From positions 1-36,361 of the forward strand of contig JAKSVK010000009.1 of assembly GCA_024408075.1 (NCBI GenBank): 36,361 bases of DNA, given 5' to 3'. Of the stretch, positions 14,673 through 23,038 are shown piece by piece. This stretch comes from Bacilli bacterium. GTDB lineage: Bacteria > Bacillota_I > Bacilli_A > RFN20 > CAG-826. Within the stretch, counting starts at the first letter, position 1, and every line of letters starts with the position of its first letter. Below the pieces are notes generated by a model that made no database searches, was not told where the DNA came from, and saw only the letters and a list, made by a program, of their open reading frames with translations. A program made the translations under genes and the position numbers.

Positions 14673-15775
14673 TGAAAAAAGTTGGAATTGTTACTTTTCA
14701 TAGAGCTAAAAATTTTGGTGCCATGTTACAAGCGTATGCTCTTCAAGAATCTTTAAGCAACGATTATTTTATTAATATTATCGATTACCGTTCAAAAGAA
14801 ATGGATGCATTTTATTACTATCCTAAATATTCTTTAAAATATTTTATTAAACTCAGTGCTAAAATGGTGTTAAGAACAAAAGACACATATTTTGAATTAA
14901 AAAGAGATCATAATTTTAGTAAATTTTCGAAAAAATATTTTAAGTTGTCAAAAGAATATGATGCTGAAAGTATTTCTAACGCAAATTATAACTATGATTG
15001 TTTTGTTAGTGGTTCAGATCAAGTATGGAATCCACATGTAAACTTTAAAGATAAGGTTTTCTATTTAAATTTCGCAGACAAAAATAAGCGAAATTCATAC
15101 GCAGCAAGTTTAGGAACAAATAATTTTTCTAGTGAAGAATTAGTGGAACTTAAAAACGATATAAAAGACTTTAAAAATTTTTTAATTCGTGAACAAGATG
15201 GAATTGATATTGTTAACAAGTTGCTTCCTAATAAAAAAACAAATTTAGTTTTAGATCCTGTATTTTTATTATCTAAAGACGAATGGATTAAAAAGTTAAA
15301 TTTAAAACAGAAAAATAAAAAAGATTATATTCTGGTCTATTACATTGCAAAACCAACTAATTCAACTGAATTTGCATATAATCTTGCAAAGGAAACTGGA
15401 TTGGAACTTATTTATTTAAATCCAAATCATAAAGATTTTCCTAAGAATATGAAAATTGTTAATTCAATTGGGCCTCGTGAATTCGTTGAATACATCATGA
15501 ATGCTAAATATATTGTTACAACCTCATTTCATGGTTTATCACTAGGTTTAATTTTCAACAAAAAAGTGTTCTTTGAGAAAAATATGAACAAAATCAATAA
15601 TAATTCTCGTTTAGAAAACCTGATTAATTTATTAAATGTTGGAAATTTGGAAATAAAAGATTCAAAAGTTTTGGATTTCAATAAAGAAGAAGTTGATTGG
15701 AATAAGGTTAATAAAATCATTCAAGATGAATCCATGCATTCATTAAAACTTTTAAAGGAGTCTCTTGATGAATAA
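14672..15775 (+). CDS. Polysaccharide pyruvyl transferase family protein
   Basis: The 367-aa protein fits the polysaccharide pyruvyl transferase (CsaB/WcaK) family. It opens KKVGIVTFHRAKNFGAMLQAYAL, has FVSGSDQVWNP (GSDQVW at 114-119), a mid-region YAASLGTNNF and LVLDPVFLL, and the C-terminal TTSFHGLSLGL (SFHG 285-288). Members add a ketal-linked pyruvate from PEP to a sugar, giving the polymer negative charge. The Shine-Dalgarno GGAG at 14660-14663 precedes ATG 14672, which overlaps the prior stop (TAATG). It overlaps the next gene by 8 bases. That gene is an F420-hydrogenase-beta-type protein, a partner commonly found beside this family in surface polysaccharide loci. Confidence 0.85.
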   Translation: MKKVGIVTFHRAKNFGAMLQAYALQESLSNDYFINIIDYRSKEMDAFYYYPKYSLKYFIKLSAKMVLRTKDTYFELKRDHNFSKFSKKYFKLSKEYDAESISNANYNYDCFVSGSDQVWNPHVNFKDKVFYLNFADKNKRNSYAASLGTNNFSSEELVELKNDIKDFKNFLIREQDGIDIVNKLLPNKKTNLVLDPVFLLSKDEWIKKLNLKQKNKKDYILVYYIAKPTNSTEFAYNLAKETGLELIYLNPNHKDFPKNMKIVNSIGPREFVEYIMNAKYIVTTSFHGLSLGLIFNKKVFFEKNMNKINNNSRLENLINLLNVGNLEIKDSKVLDFNKEEVDWNKVNKIIQDESMHSLKLLKESLDE

Positions 15776-16886
15776 TATAATGGATAACTTTTCTAAAAGT
15801 TCTTGTTGTGGTTGTGGTGGATGTGCACAAATATGTCCAAAAAAAGCCATTACTATGTTTGAGGACGAATATGGTTTCGTATATCCCCGTGTGGATTCTA
15901 ATTTATGTATTAACTGTGGCTTGTGTACAAAGGCTTGTCCATTTAAAACAAGTGAGAAAGGGAAATATTTATCTTCTTATCTTTATATTGAAAAAGATGA
16001 AAAAAAGAGAAGCCAATCTCAATCCGGAGGAGCTTTCAATGCATTAGCTGAAAAAATTATTGGACTAGGTGGCTATGTTTTTGGTGTTGAAATTGATAAA
16101 GACAAAAACATTTTCCACTCTTTTTCAAATGATTTAAATGGAATAGAAAAATATAAAAAATCAAAGTATGTTCAGAGTGATTTGAGAAACACATTTAAAG
16201 AATGTGCTGATTTATTAATTGATAAAAAGCTAGTTCTTTTTGTGGGGACAGGCTGTCAAGTTCAAGGGCTAATTAATTTTTTAGATTTAAAAAATATTGA
16301 TTCAACAAATCTATATACTTGTGACTTGATTTGTCATGGTGTACCTTCGCAAAAATTATGGAAAGATTTTTCTAAATTTTTAGAAAAAAAATATAAGTCT
16401 AAGATAAAACATATTATTTTTAGAGACAAATCCACTTCTGGATGGCATGGTCATGTTGATAAATATGAATTTGAAAATGGCAAAACACTTGTCGGAAGAT
16501 ATTGGACAAATATATTTAATTCAAATGCTTATAGAGATTCTTGTTTTAATTGTAAGTTTACATCTGTGTACAGATGCTCGGATTTTACAATAGGAGATGC
16601 CTGGGGTTTAGAAAAGGTTTATCCAAATTTAGACGACAACAAAGGCGCATCACTTATTTTAGTTCATTCATCTAAAGGCTTAGAATTTATAAAGGATATA
16701 TGCGATAAAGAAATTGATATTAATGATTTTTCGCAGCCAAGATTGTGTGGAGATAATAATTTAAAGCGAGATGAAAGATTTTTAGAAATGTATAAAAATA
16801 ATCCCGATAAAGCGTTTAAACATTATTTATTTCCAAATAAATTTATATTAAAAATTAAACACAGTATTAAAAAAATAATTAAATAA
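15768..16886 (+). CDS. Coenzyme F420 hydrogenase/dehydrogenase beta-subunit-type Fe-S protein
   Basis: The 372-aa protein begins with two 4Fe-4S ferredoxin motifs: Cx2Cx2Cx3C at C13, C16, C19, C23 and a second at C47, C50, C53, C57. A FrhB-like domain follows, with RSQSQSGGAFNALAEKI, KYVQSDLRNTF and GTGCQVQGLINFL. Later cysteines in YRDSCFNCKF and the IGDAWGLEKV end are also typical. ATG 15768 has AAAGGAG (15754-15760) at good spacing; the TTG one codon earlier is less likely. F420 itself is absent from most such hosts, and many of these proteins sit next to polysaccharide pyruvyl transferases with no known electron donor. A redox modification of the glycan or a partner function is possible. 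It is co-translated with the pyruvyl transferase. Confidence 0.85.
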   Translation: MNNIMDNFSKSSCCGCGGCAQICPKKAITMFEDEYGFVYPRVDSNLCINCGLCTKACPFKTSEKGKYLSSYLYIEKDEKKRSQSQSGGAFNALAEKIIGLGGYVFGVEIDKDKNIFHSFSNDLNGIEKYKKSKYVQSDLRNTFKECADLLIDKKLVLFVGTGCQVQGLINFLDLKNIDSTNLYTCDLICHGVPSQKLWKDFSKFLEKKYKSKIKHIIFRDKSTSGWHGHVDKYEFENGKTLVGRYWTNIFNSNAYRDSCFNCKFTSVYRCSDFTIGDAWGLEKVYPNLDDNKGASLILVHSSKGLEFIKDICDKEIDINDFSQPRLCGDNNLKRDERFLEMYKNNPDKAFKHYLFPNKFILKIKHSIKKIIK

Positions 16887-16902
16887 ATAGGAGAAACACA
16901 GA

Positions 16903-17622
16903 ATGATACCTAAGATAATTCATTATTTCTGGTTTGGTAGTAAACAAAAACCAGATGTCTTCCAAAAGTGTTTTAACTCATGGAAAAAATTTGCTTCTGA
17001 TTATGAAATTAAAGAATGGAATTACGATAATTTCGAATTTAAAGATAATAACTTCTTTAAAGAAGCTTATGAAAATAAAAAATATGCATTTTGTTGCGAT
17101 GTAGCAAGAATTTTGGTTCTTCAGAAATATGGTGGAGTCTACCTAGATGTTGATGTAGAACTGGTTAAGCCAATTGACGATCTTTTGAAATACGATTTCT
17201 TTGGTGGTAGAGATGAAAGAGATATGTTTAATACAGGAGAAGGTTTTGGATGTATCCCAAATCATCCTTATCTAAATACCATGCTTTTACAATATGAGAA
17301 ATTCATCTTGGATGGCGGAGCCACGGACGAAGTTCCTTGCCCAACAAAAAATGAAAAATCAATATCCGATTTAGGCTTTTCAAAGAAAACCGAAGTTGAA
17401 ATAATCGAAAATAACATAATGCTTCCTAAAGAATATATGTGCCCAATATGTTTTGAAAAAAACGACCATTATTTTTGTGAAAAAACCTATTCAATTCACC
17501 ATTATTCTGGTAGTTGGAGAACAAGAAGAGCTATTATTAATTTCAAACTTAAAAAAGGCGAAAAACTCACCTTTTTAGAAAAAATAATTTATCTTTTGCA
17601 AAGAATCAAACAAAAACTTTAA
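16903..17622 (+). CDS. GT32-type glycosyltransferase
   Basis: The 239-aa product is a small GT-A enzyme of the 'sugar-binding region containing DXD' type. It starts IPKIIHYFWFGSKQKPD and carries CDVARILVLQKYGGVYLDVD with the DVD metal motif, then NTGEGFGCIPNHP and a final SIHHYSGSWRTRR. It should transfer a hexose to the growing repeat unit in the cytosol. The Shine-Dalgarno AGGAGA lies just before ATG 16903, 17 bases after the previous stop. Its own stop faces the stop of the minus-strand deacetylase gene with one base between them, and no terminator hairpin is visible. Confidence 0.85.
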   Translation: MIPKIIHYFWFGSKQKPDVFQKCFNSWKKFASDYEIKEWNYDNFEFKDNNFFKEAYENKKYAFCCDVARILVLQKYGGVYLDVDVELVKPIDDLLKYDFFGGRDERDMFNTGEGFGCIPNHPYLNTMLLQYEKFILDGGATDEVPCPTKNEKSISDLGFSKKTEVEIIENNIMLPKEYMCPICFEKNDHYFCEKTYSIHHYSGSWRTRRAIINFKLKKGEKLTFLEKIIYLLQRIKQKL

Positions 17623-17623
17623 T

Positions 17624-18346
17624 CTATAAATTCTTGAACGAAATAGGCATGCCAAGTTCGTTTCTAATTGTCCTAATGTTTTCGATTTCATTAGGTTCAT
17701 TTGAGCCTGGGTGCGTCATTAGTTCAAAAACGTCAGTTGGCATTGAGACTAAGGTCTCTTTTATTGAATAAGTTAATAAAACTGTTGTTTTAAAATTCTT
17801 TCTGAAATTTTTTATTACCTTATTTTTAAGCAAATTTAATAGAGGATTTTTTGTGTGCACATTGTAAGGAAGCCTGGCGCTTAAAAACCCATTTCTTTTA
17901 GCGACTTTAGAGAAAATTTTATATAGTGAAGGATAAGCATGAATATTTCCATGACTATCAAAATGCATTAATGTGTAGCCATCAGATATATATTTTTTCA
18001 TTTGAGCATCCAATTCAATTTCAATAGCTTTTCTAATTTTTCTTTTTATATAGAAATAGTGGATTTTATTGTCTAAATATTTACCATACAAATATCCTTT
18101 ATCACTTACAAAAGGGGTTTTCTTGATAGGGTCCGTTAAAGGTCTCCCTCTAGTCAATGATAAATGGACGCCAATACAGTCTTGAAGATCGTTTTTAAAC
18201 ACTAATTCCTTAGCTTCAGAATAGTATTCAGAAAAAGTTACCATTATTGTTGATTGAGATATAATCTTCTCTTTAAGCAAATCTATAATTGGCTTATTAA
18301 CTGTTTCATATCCACCTAAATCATCCGCGTTAATTACGTATTTCAT
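17624..18346 (-). CDS. YdjC/ChbG-like carbohydrate deacetylase
   Basis: The 240-aa protein has the YdjC fold landmarks: VINADDLGG (D8/D9) at the start, IGVHLSLTRGRP, and the metal-site-like HFDSHGNIHAYPSLYKIF. YdjC/ChbG proteins remove N-acetyl groups from mono- or diacetylated sugars. Here the target could be an N-acetylated sugar in the surface glycan. It lies 2 bases downstream of the flippase gene on the minus strand and has a GGAAAT-type ribosome site, so the two form one operon read against the surrounding genes. It ends one base from the GT32 gene (convergent). The C-terminus reads out as MPTDVFELMTHPGSNEP, with a His-Pro-Gly typical of the family. Confidence 0.8.
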   Translation of the reverse strand: MKYVINADDLGGYETVNKPIIDLLKEKIISQSTIMVTFSEYYSEAKELVFKNDLQDCIGVHLSLTRGRPLTDPIKKTPFVSDKGYLYGKYLDNKIHYFYIKRKIRKAIEIELDAQMKKYISDGYTLMHFDSHGNIHAYPSLYKIFSKVAKRNGFLSARLPYNVHTKNPLLNLLKNKVIKNFRKNFKTTVLLTYSIKETLVSMPTDVFELMTHPGSNEPNEIENIRTIRNELGMPISFKNL

Positions 18347-18348
18347 TT

Positions 18349-19911
18349 TTATTTCCTTTTTAATACTTCTAAAAAGTATTTAATAAACTTTCTATTTATG
18401 AGAAGCTCAAAAGCTCCAAAAAGAATTACAAATGAAAATCCTTTAATGAGGAATTGAATTATTAAGTTAAGTGAACCTAATGGTATGAATTTAAAAATAA
18501 TAAAGAACAGGCCAATTGATATTCCGAGAATAACTAAATTTCTTATTAAATTATAAACATAAGATTGCCATTTAATTGTTAAAATTTTTCTTGTGTATAT
18601 TGTCATTCCTATGGTTTCGCCTACACTTACAATTATTGTTCCAATTATTGTTCCTAATATTCCAAATGGAATACAAAGTAACACGCTAATAATAATGTTT
18701 ACTAGGAAAGAGCCAATATAAAACAATGCGGCAAATTTATGTTTATTTTTTGCAATATGGTATGAATACAAAAGATTTGAATATGCAGAGAACAAGCAAC
18801 ATGAAATTAGAAGAACACCAAAGATATAGATATTTTTATGATCTTCCGGAGATAACGTTCTTAACCATATAGCGATAAAGTCTTTTCCCACAGCTATAAA
18901 ACCACCAAGAATCAAAGTTACTAATATAGTTATGGCTCCGCTCAAAATATCAAAAACTTTGTTCATGTCTTCAACATTGTTATCAATTGCATCACTAGTT
19001 AAACGAGGTGTAAAAAGGTTGGTAATGGTTGTGATTGCGGTGTTTGTGTATGTGTGGAATAGCATAGCGTAAGAGTAAATTAATGCCGCTGTAGTATTTA
19101 TCATTGCTGAAAGAATAACTTGATCAGTGCTGGTATGAATTTTTGAAATCATTGTCACAATGAAAGCAAAAAAACTAAATACAATAATTGGTTTCATCAC
19201 TTTAAAGTCTTCTTTTTTAACCTTCAAAGAAATTTTATCTTTAAGGTGAAAGACAACATAAATAATGTGAATTGCTTTAATCACAAGTGCTTCAACAAAC
19301 GCTACCCAAGTTACTATTATAGTTAATTGGTCTGGTGAATTATTTTTTCTCAATAATAAAATAATAACCATTGATGAGATTGGTAATAAAATAGTATCTA
19401 TAAAGTTGATTAAATTGGAAAAAAAGAATTTTCTATGATAATTTTCAATAAAATTGAATACCGAGAGCGGGAAGCTGATTGAAACGTTTAAAACGGTAAT
19501 GCCAATGACCGGAACTAATAAGTAAGCTTTTGATGGATCTTCAACTTTAAAAAAACCTGTTTTAGCAAGAATCACTAAAAGAATGCCAAGTACAAAAGCA
19601 ATTACACCAAATATAGTAAAACAAATAAAAAATAAACCATTGAATCTTTTTGTGGCTTCAATTCCACCTTCTTTTTCTTTCTGCTTTCTAAATCTGAAAT
19701 AAGCTGTGCCCATTCCTAAAGAAATAAGCCCCAAATATGAAACGGTTGAAGTTGCTACATTACGAATTGAACAGTTTACTTCACCAAGATTTTCTAAAAT
19801 AAATCTTGTGTAGAAGAAAGAGAGCAATAAACTTGCAAAGATTGTTGCATATGAGAGTATTGCTCCAAGCGATATATTTTTCTTTTCAGATAGATTCACT
19901 TTTTCTGGCAT
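18349..19911 (-). CDS. Wzx/MATE-like polysaccharide flippase
   Basis: The 520-aa protein (from ATG 19911, MPEKVNLSEKKNISLGAI) is almost entirely hydrophobic, with about 12-14 membrane helices in the PST/Wzx arrangement. The N-terminal ISLGAILSYATIFASLLLSFFYTRFILENLG is typical of polysaccharide exporters, and LGMGTAYFRF follows. It should flip the lipid-linked repeat unit made by the flanking glycosyltransferases across the membrane. An upstream TTG start (24 residues longer) is rejected: the segment is unrelated low-complexity sequence and ATG 19911 has a TATAAT-type box 9 bases ahead. The gene is read opposite to the rest of the locus and diverges from licD, so both share a short control region. 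Confidence 0.85.
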   Translation of the reverse strand: MPEKVNLSEKKNISLGAILSYATIFASLLLSFFYTRFILENLGEVNCSIRNVATSTVSYLGLISLGMGTAYFRFRKQKEKEGGIEATKRFNGLFFICFTIFGVIAFVLGILLVILAKTGFFKVEDPSKAYLLVPVIGITVLNVSISFPLSVFNFIENYHRKFFFSNLINFIDTILLPISSMVIILLLRKNNSPDQLTIIVTWVAFVEALVIKAIHIIYVVFHLKDKISLKVKKEDFKVMKPIIVFSFFAFIVTMISKIHTSTDQVILSAMINTTAALIYSYAMLFHTYTNTAITTITNLFTPRLTSDAIDNNVEDMNKVFDILSGAITILVTLILGGFIAVGKDFIAIWLRTLSPEDHKNIYIFGVLLISCCLFSAYSNLLYSYHIAKNKHKFAALFYIGSFLVNIIISVLLCIPFGILGTIIGTIIVSVGETIGMTIYTRKILTIKWQSYVYNLIRNLVILGISIGLFFIIFKFIPLGSLNLIIQFLIKGFSFVILFGAFELLINRKFIKYFLEVLKRK

Positions 19912-19920
19912 AGCATTAAT

Positions 19921-19949
19921 ATTATAAAAGAAATAATTATTTTTAATAA
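19921..19949 (-). promoter_or_regulatory. Minus-strand promoter of the flippase-deacetylase operon
   Basis: On the minus strand TATAAT (19926-19921) is preceded by a weak TTATTA (19949-19944) at a 17-base spacing. The leader would be only about 3 bases. It diverges from the licD promoter. Confidence 0.4.
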
Positions 19950-20000
19950 TGATTTTCGAAATTAATATTGCATTTAACAACAAGATTGACGTCGATGTTG

Positions 20001-20029
20001 TTGAAATAAATTACTATTATTAGTAATAT
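20001..20029 (+). promoter_or_regulatory. Promoter of the licD operon, probably leaderless
   Basis: TTGAAA (20001-20006), 17-base spacer, TAATAT (20024-20029), 7 bases before ATG 20036. No Shine-Dalgarno site. Confidence 0.6.
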
Positions 20030-20035
20030 ATCAGT

Positions 20036-20875
20036 ATGAAAAATTTGGAATTAATTGAAATAACAAACGAACAATTAAGTAAGATGAAAAATATCGAATT
20101 AGATATTTTGAAAGATGTTGATAAAGTGTGCAAAGAATTAAATCTTACTTACTATTTATGCGCAGGCACTCTTCTTGGGGCAGTCAGACACGGCGGATTT
20201 ATTCCTTGGGATGATGACGTTGATATTCAAATGCCTAGAAAAGATTACAATTTGTTTATTGAAAAAGCTCAAAAACTATTAGAAAAGAATCATATTATCT
20301 CATCTTATAAAACTGAGCCTGCTTTTATTGGAGATTTTTTCAAGGTTGTTGATAAAAACACTACTTTTGTTGAAATTTCAACTAGGAAAAGAGACATAAC
20401 AAAAGGCGTTTATATTGATATTTTCCCTATTGACGGAATACCAGAAAACAAGCTAAAAAAGTTTTTTTATTGTTTCAAAATCAGCTTATTAAAACAACGC
20501 ATAAGTAATGGATATTGTTTGAATGAACTATATGAAAAAAGATCCGTGAAAGGAAAAATTTATAATTTTTTATCTGGTTTTTTAACTCTTTTCATGAATC
20601 CGGAAAAAGCTACTAAAAAATTAAATGAATATTTATTAAAAAAAGATTTTAGTAATTCAAAATTCGTAATTGTTGAATCAAAATATAAAAGATTATACAA
20701 AAGAGAAATATTTGAAAAACCTAGCGAAATAAAATTTGAAAATAGTTTATTTTATGCTCCGACGGATGTTAAAGGTTATTTAGAAAAACAATATGGTAAT
20801 AACTATATGACGCCTCCTCCTGTTGAAAAACAGATCAGTCATCATTTTTGCTGTGAATTAAAATTAGGAGATTAA
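20036..20875 (+). CDS. licD: LicD-family phosphotransferase
   Basis: The 279-aa product has the LicD hallmark: CAGTLLGAVRHGGFIPWDDD (GTLLGAVRH 44-52, PWDDDVD 57-63) followed by IQMPRKDYNLF. LicD enzymes transfer phosphocholine from CDP-choline, or in related proteins other phospho-alditols, onto a sugar acceptor at the cytosolic face. Together with the LicC/LicA-like fusion at 1632-3407, this gives a nearly complete route from choline to a decorated glycan, although the two lie about 16 kb apart. A CDP-ribitol-type product from the TarI-like enzyme is an alternative donor. It is the first gene of an operon continuing through two glycosyltransferases and a Wzy-like protein. Start chosen at the ATG fed by the promoter above. 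Confidence 0.85.
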   Translation: MKNLELIEITNEQLSKMKNIELDILKDVDKVCKELNLTYYLCAGTLLGAVRHGGFIPWDDDVDIQMPRKDYNLFIEKAQKLLEKNHIISSYKTEPAFIGDFFKVVDKNTTFVEISTRKRDITKGVYIDIFPIDGIPENKLKKFFYCFKISLLKQRISNGYCLNELYEKRSVKGKIYNFLSGFLTLFMNPEKATKKLNEYLLKKDFSNSKFVIVESKYKRLYKREIFEKPSEIKFENSLFYAPTDVKGYLEKQYGNNYMTPPPVEKQISHHFCCELKLGD

Positions 20876-20879
20876 ACTT

Positions 20880-21863
20880 GTGCTTTCACTTCAAGTACTA
20901 ATTCCAACTTATAATAAAAAAATTGAAGACATTCAGAATAAATGTTCTTTTTGGAATCTTGAAACCGATGCATTGATTAGCGTTCAATCCGATCACTATG
21001 AAGAAAAGTCTTTCTATTTTAAAGATCATTTGGTAACCGTAATATTTAATACAACCAAGGGTGTCAGTGTTAATAGAAACATTTTAATTGAAAAATGCAC
21101 TGCTGATGTTGGCGTATTTATTGATGATGATTGTTCAATGGTAAGCGGGTATTGTAAAAAAATTATTGATTTTTATGAGCAAAATTCATGTGATTGTGTT
21201 TGCTTTAATGGTTTTTTGCCACAAAAAAATAGTAATGTTTTGATACACAATTCAAAAAGCAAAAAAGTTACAAAATTTCATGATGTGTCGAGTGTTGGGG
21301 GGCCAGGATTTTCAGCAAAATCAAGTTTTCTTAAATCAAGTGCCATTCGTTTTGATGAGAAACTAGGAACCCCTAATTTTATTGTTCTAGGTGAAGATTC
21401 AACTTTTATTAAAAATATTTTTGATAGCGGTTGTTTATTTTATCGTTCGAGTGATCCTGTTTTTAAAATCGAAGAAGATTTAGATAATTCGTCTTATTTT
21501 AATGGTTTTGGCGATTATAGATTTTTAATAAGCAAAGGTTTTGTTTGTAAGAATATATATAAAAACTTCTATTTTATTGTTAAGCGTATACACGCTTTAA
21601 AATTATCAAAAAAGAACAATCTGAAATTATCAACTATATTAAAACTTTATGACATTGGTGCTTCATTAAAGAGAAAAAAAGAATTCAATAAGTTGATTTA
21701 TATTGACTTAAAGGAAAAGAAAACTGTCTATTTTTTAGAAAAAGCAATCGATTTTGACTCATATTATGAATTGATTTCTGAAATTTACACATCAAAGAAC
21801 CGTGTGAATATTGACGAAATTTTAATTAAGAAAAACATTGCGTATAGGACGAAAAAGAAATGA
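20880..21863 (+). CDS. GT2-like glycosyltransferase (divergent)
   Basis: The 327-aa protein opens SLQVLIPTYNKKIEDIQNKC, a GT2-like first strand, and has VSVNRNILIEKCTADVGVFIDDDCSM, the DDD metal motif of GT-A enzymes. A later GEDSTFIKNIF resembles the 'GEDxxF' motif of GT2 enzymes. It is divergent between these points. Start is a GTG with AGGAG (20866-20870) at 9-base spacing, 4 bases after licD. It overlaps the next gene by 4 bases. It probably adds one sugar in the repeat unit; donor unknown. Confidence 0.75.
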   Translation: MLSLQVLIPTYNKKIEDIQNKCSFWNLETDALISVQSDHYEEKSFYFKDHLVTVIFNTTKGVSVNRNILIEKCTADVGVFIDDDCSMVSGYCKKIIDFYEQNSCDCVCFNGFLPQKNSNVLIHNSKSKKVTKFHDVSSVGGPGFSAKSSFLKSSAIRFDEKLGTPNFIVLGEDSTFIKNIFDSGCLFYRSSDPVFKIEEDLDNSSYFNGFGDYRFLISKGFVCKNIYKNFYFIVKRIHALKLSKKNNLKLSTILKLYDIGASLKRKKEFNKLIYIDLKEKKTVYFLEKAIDFDSYYELISEIYTSKNRVNIDEILIKKNIAYRTKKK

Positions 21864-23038
21864 AAATACTACAAATTAATGTAACTTATGGAATTGGAAG
21901 CACTGGTAAAATTGTTGAGACACTTCACAATAAATTTTTACAGTTTGATCATGATTCATATGTAATCTCAGGAAGAAAAACAACTGGCAATAACAATAGA
22001 GTTTTTAAGTTTACCTCTGATTTTGAATCAAAATTTTGGCATTTGCTTTCTAAGGTAACAGGAAATTTGTATTGTGTTTGTCCTATTGCAACTCGAAGAA
22101 TTATTAGATTTATTAAGCAAATAAAACCGGATGTTGTTCATTTACATTGTTTAAATGGCTTTTTTGTTAACATTCCTAAGTTAATGAAATTTTTAAACAA
22201 AGAAAACATTAGGACAGTGTTAACCAATCATGCTGAATTCATGTATACCGGAAACTGCGGCTATACAATGGAGTGCAATAATTGGATTGATGGAAGGTGC
22301 AAAAATTGCAAAAGAGTTAAAGAATTCAATGGTAAGTATTCATTAAATTTAACACATCATTACTATAAAAAAATGTTTAATTCCATTTCTTCATTTACAA
22401 ATCTAAAAGTTACAAGTGTTTCACCATGGCTTAATGAACGTGTAAAACGTTCTGAAATGTTTGCTAAAATTGCGAATAATTGTTTCACTGTACTTAATCC
22501 AGTTATCATAAAAAATTTTGTTGAAGAAAATAGATTTAAAAATAGTACTAAAAATGTTTTGTATGTTACAGCAGATTTTAACAATCCTGAAAAGGGCGGA
22601 TATAATCTTTTTAAGCTTGCAAAAGAATGTGAAGATTTGAATATTACTTTTTATGTTAAAAGTGGAAGGCCGGTTGAAAATAAAACTAATTTAAAAAACA
22701 TTGTTTTTATTGAAGAAAAAAATGTTAATTTATTTTCTCTTTATGAAACTGCAGATTGCTCTTTGCTATTAAGTCAAAAAGAAACATTTTCAATGGTTGT
22801 TGCAGAATCATTAATGTGTGGTACTCCAATCGTCGGATTTAAAGCGGGCGGGCCTGAAACTATTGCGGTTAATAATTATTCTGAATTTGTCGATTATGGC
22901 GATATTAAACAATTAAAAGAAGCATTGCTAAAAATGCTCAATAAAAAATTAAATAAAGAATCCATTAAAAAAGCTGCGTTAAACAAATATTCTATTGATA
23001 TTATTGCTGATGAATATCTAAAAGTTTATGAGAAGTAA
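21860..23038 (+). CDS. Glycosyltransferase family 4
   Basis: The 392-aa product is a GT-B enzyme. It begins MKILQINVTYGIGSTGKIVE (glycine loop), has PDVVHLHCLNGFFVNIPKL and a cysteine-rich NCGYTMECNN...CKNCKR stretch typical of a WcaA/WcaC-like subgroup. The C-terminal donor site is ETFSMVVAESLMCGTPIVGF with the E-x7-E motif, followed by KAGGPETI. It acts in the cytosol on lipid-linked intermediates. The ATGA junction with the previous gene and an 11-base overlap with the next one show tight coupling. The four cysteines may bind zinc. Confidence 0.85.
   Translation: MKILQINVTYGIGSTGKIVETLHNKFLQFDHDSYVISGRKTTGNNNRVFKFTSDFESKFWHLLSKVTGNLYCVCPIATRRIIRFIKQIKPDVVHLHCLNGFFVNIPKLMKFLNKENIRTVLTNHAEFMYTGNCGYTMECNNWIDGRCKNCKRVKEFNGKYSLNLTHHYYKKMFNSISSFTNLKVTSVSPWLNERVKRSEMFAKIANNCFTVLNPVIIKNFVEENRFKNSTKNVLYVTADFNNPEKGGYNLFKLAKECEDLNITFYVKSGRPVENKTNLKNIVFIEEKNVNLFSLYETADCSLLLSQKETFSMVVAESLMCGTPIVGFKAGGPETIAVNNYSEFVDYGDIKQLKEALLKMLNKKLNKESIKKAALNKYSIDIIADEYLKVYEK

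Noticed and set aside
19912-19983. Upstream TTG start for the flippase (19983, minus strand)
   Set aside because: The extra 24 residues are low complexity, and the -10-like box lies between this TTG and ATG 19911.
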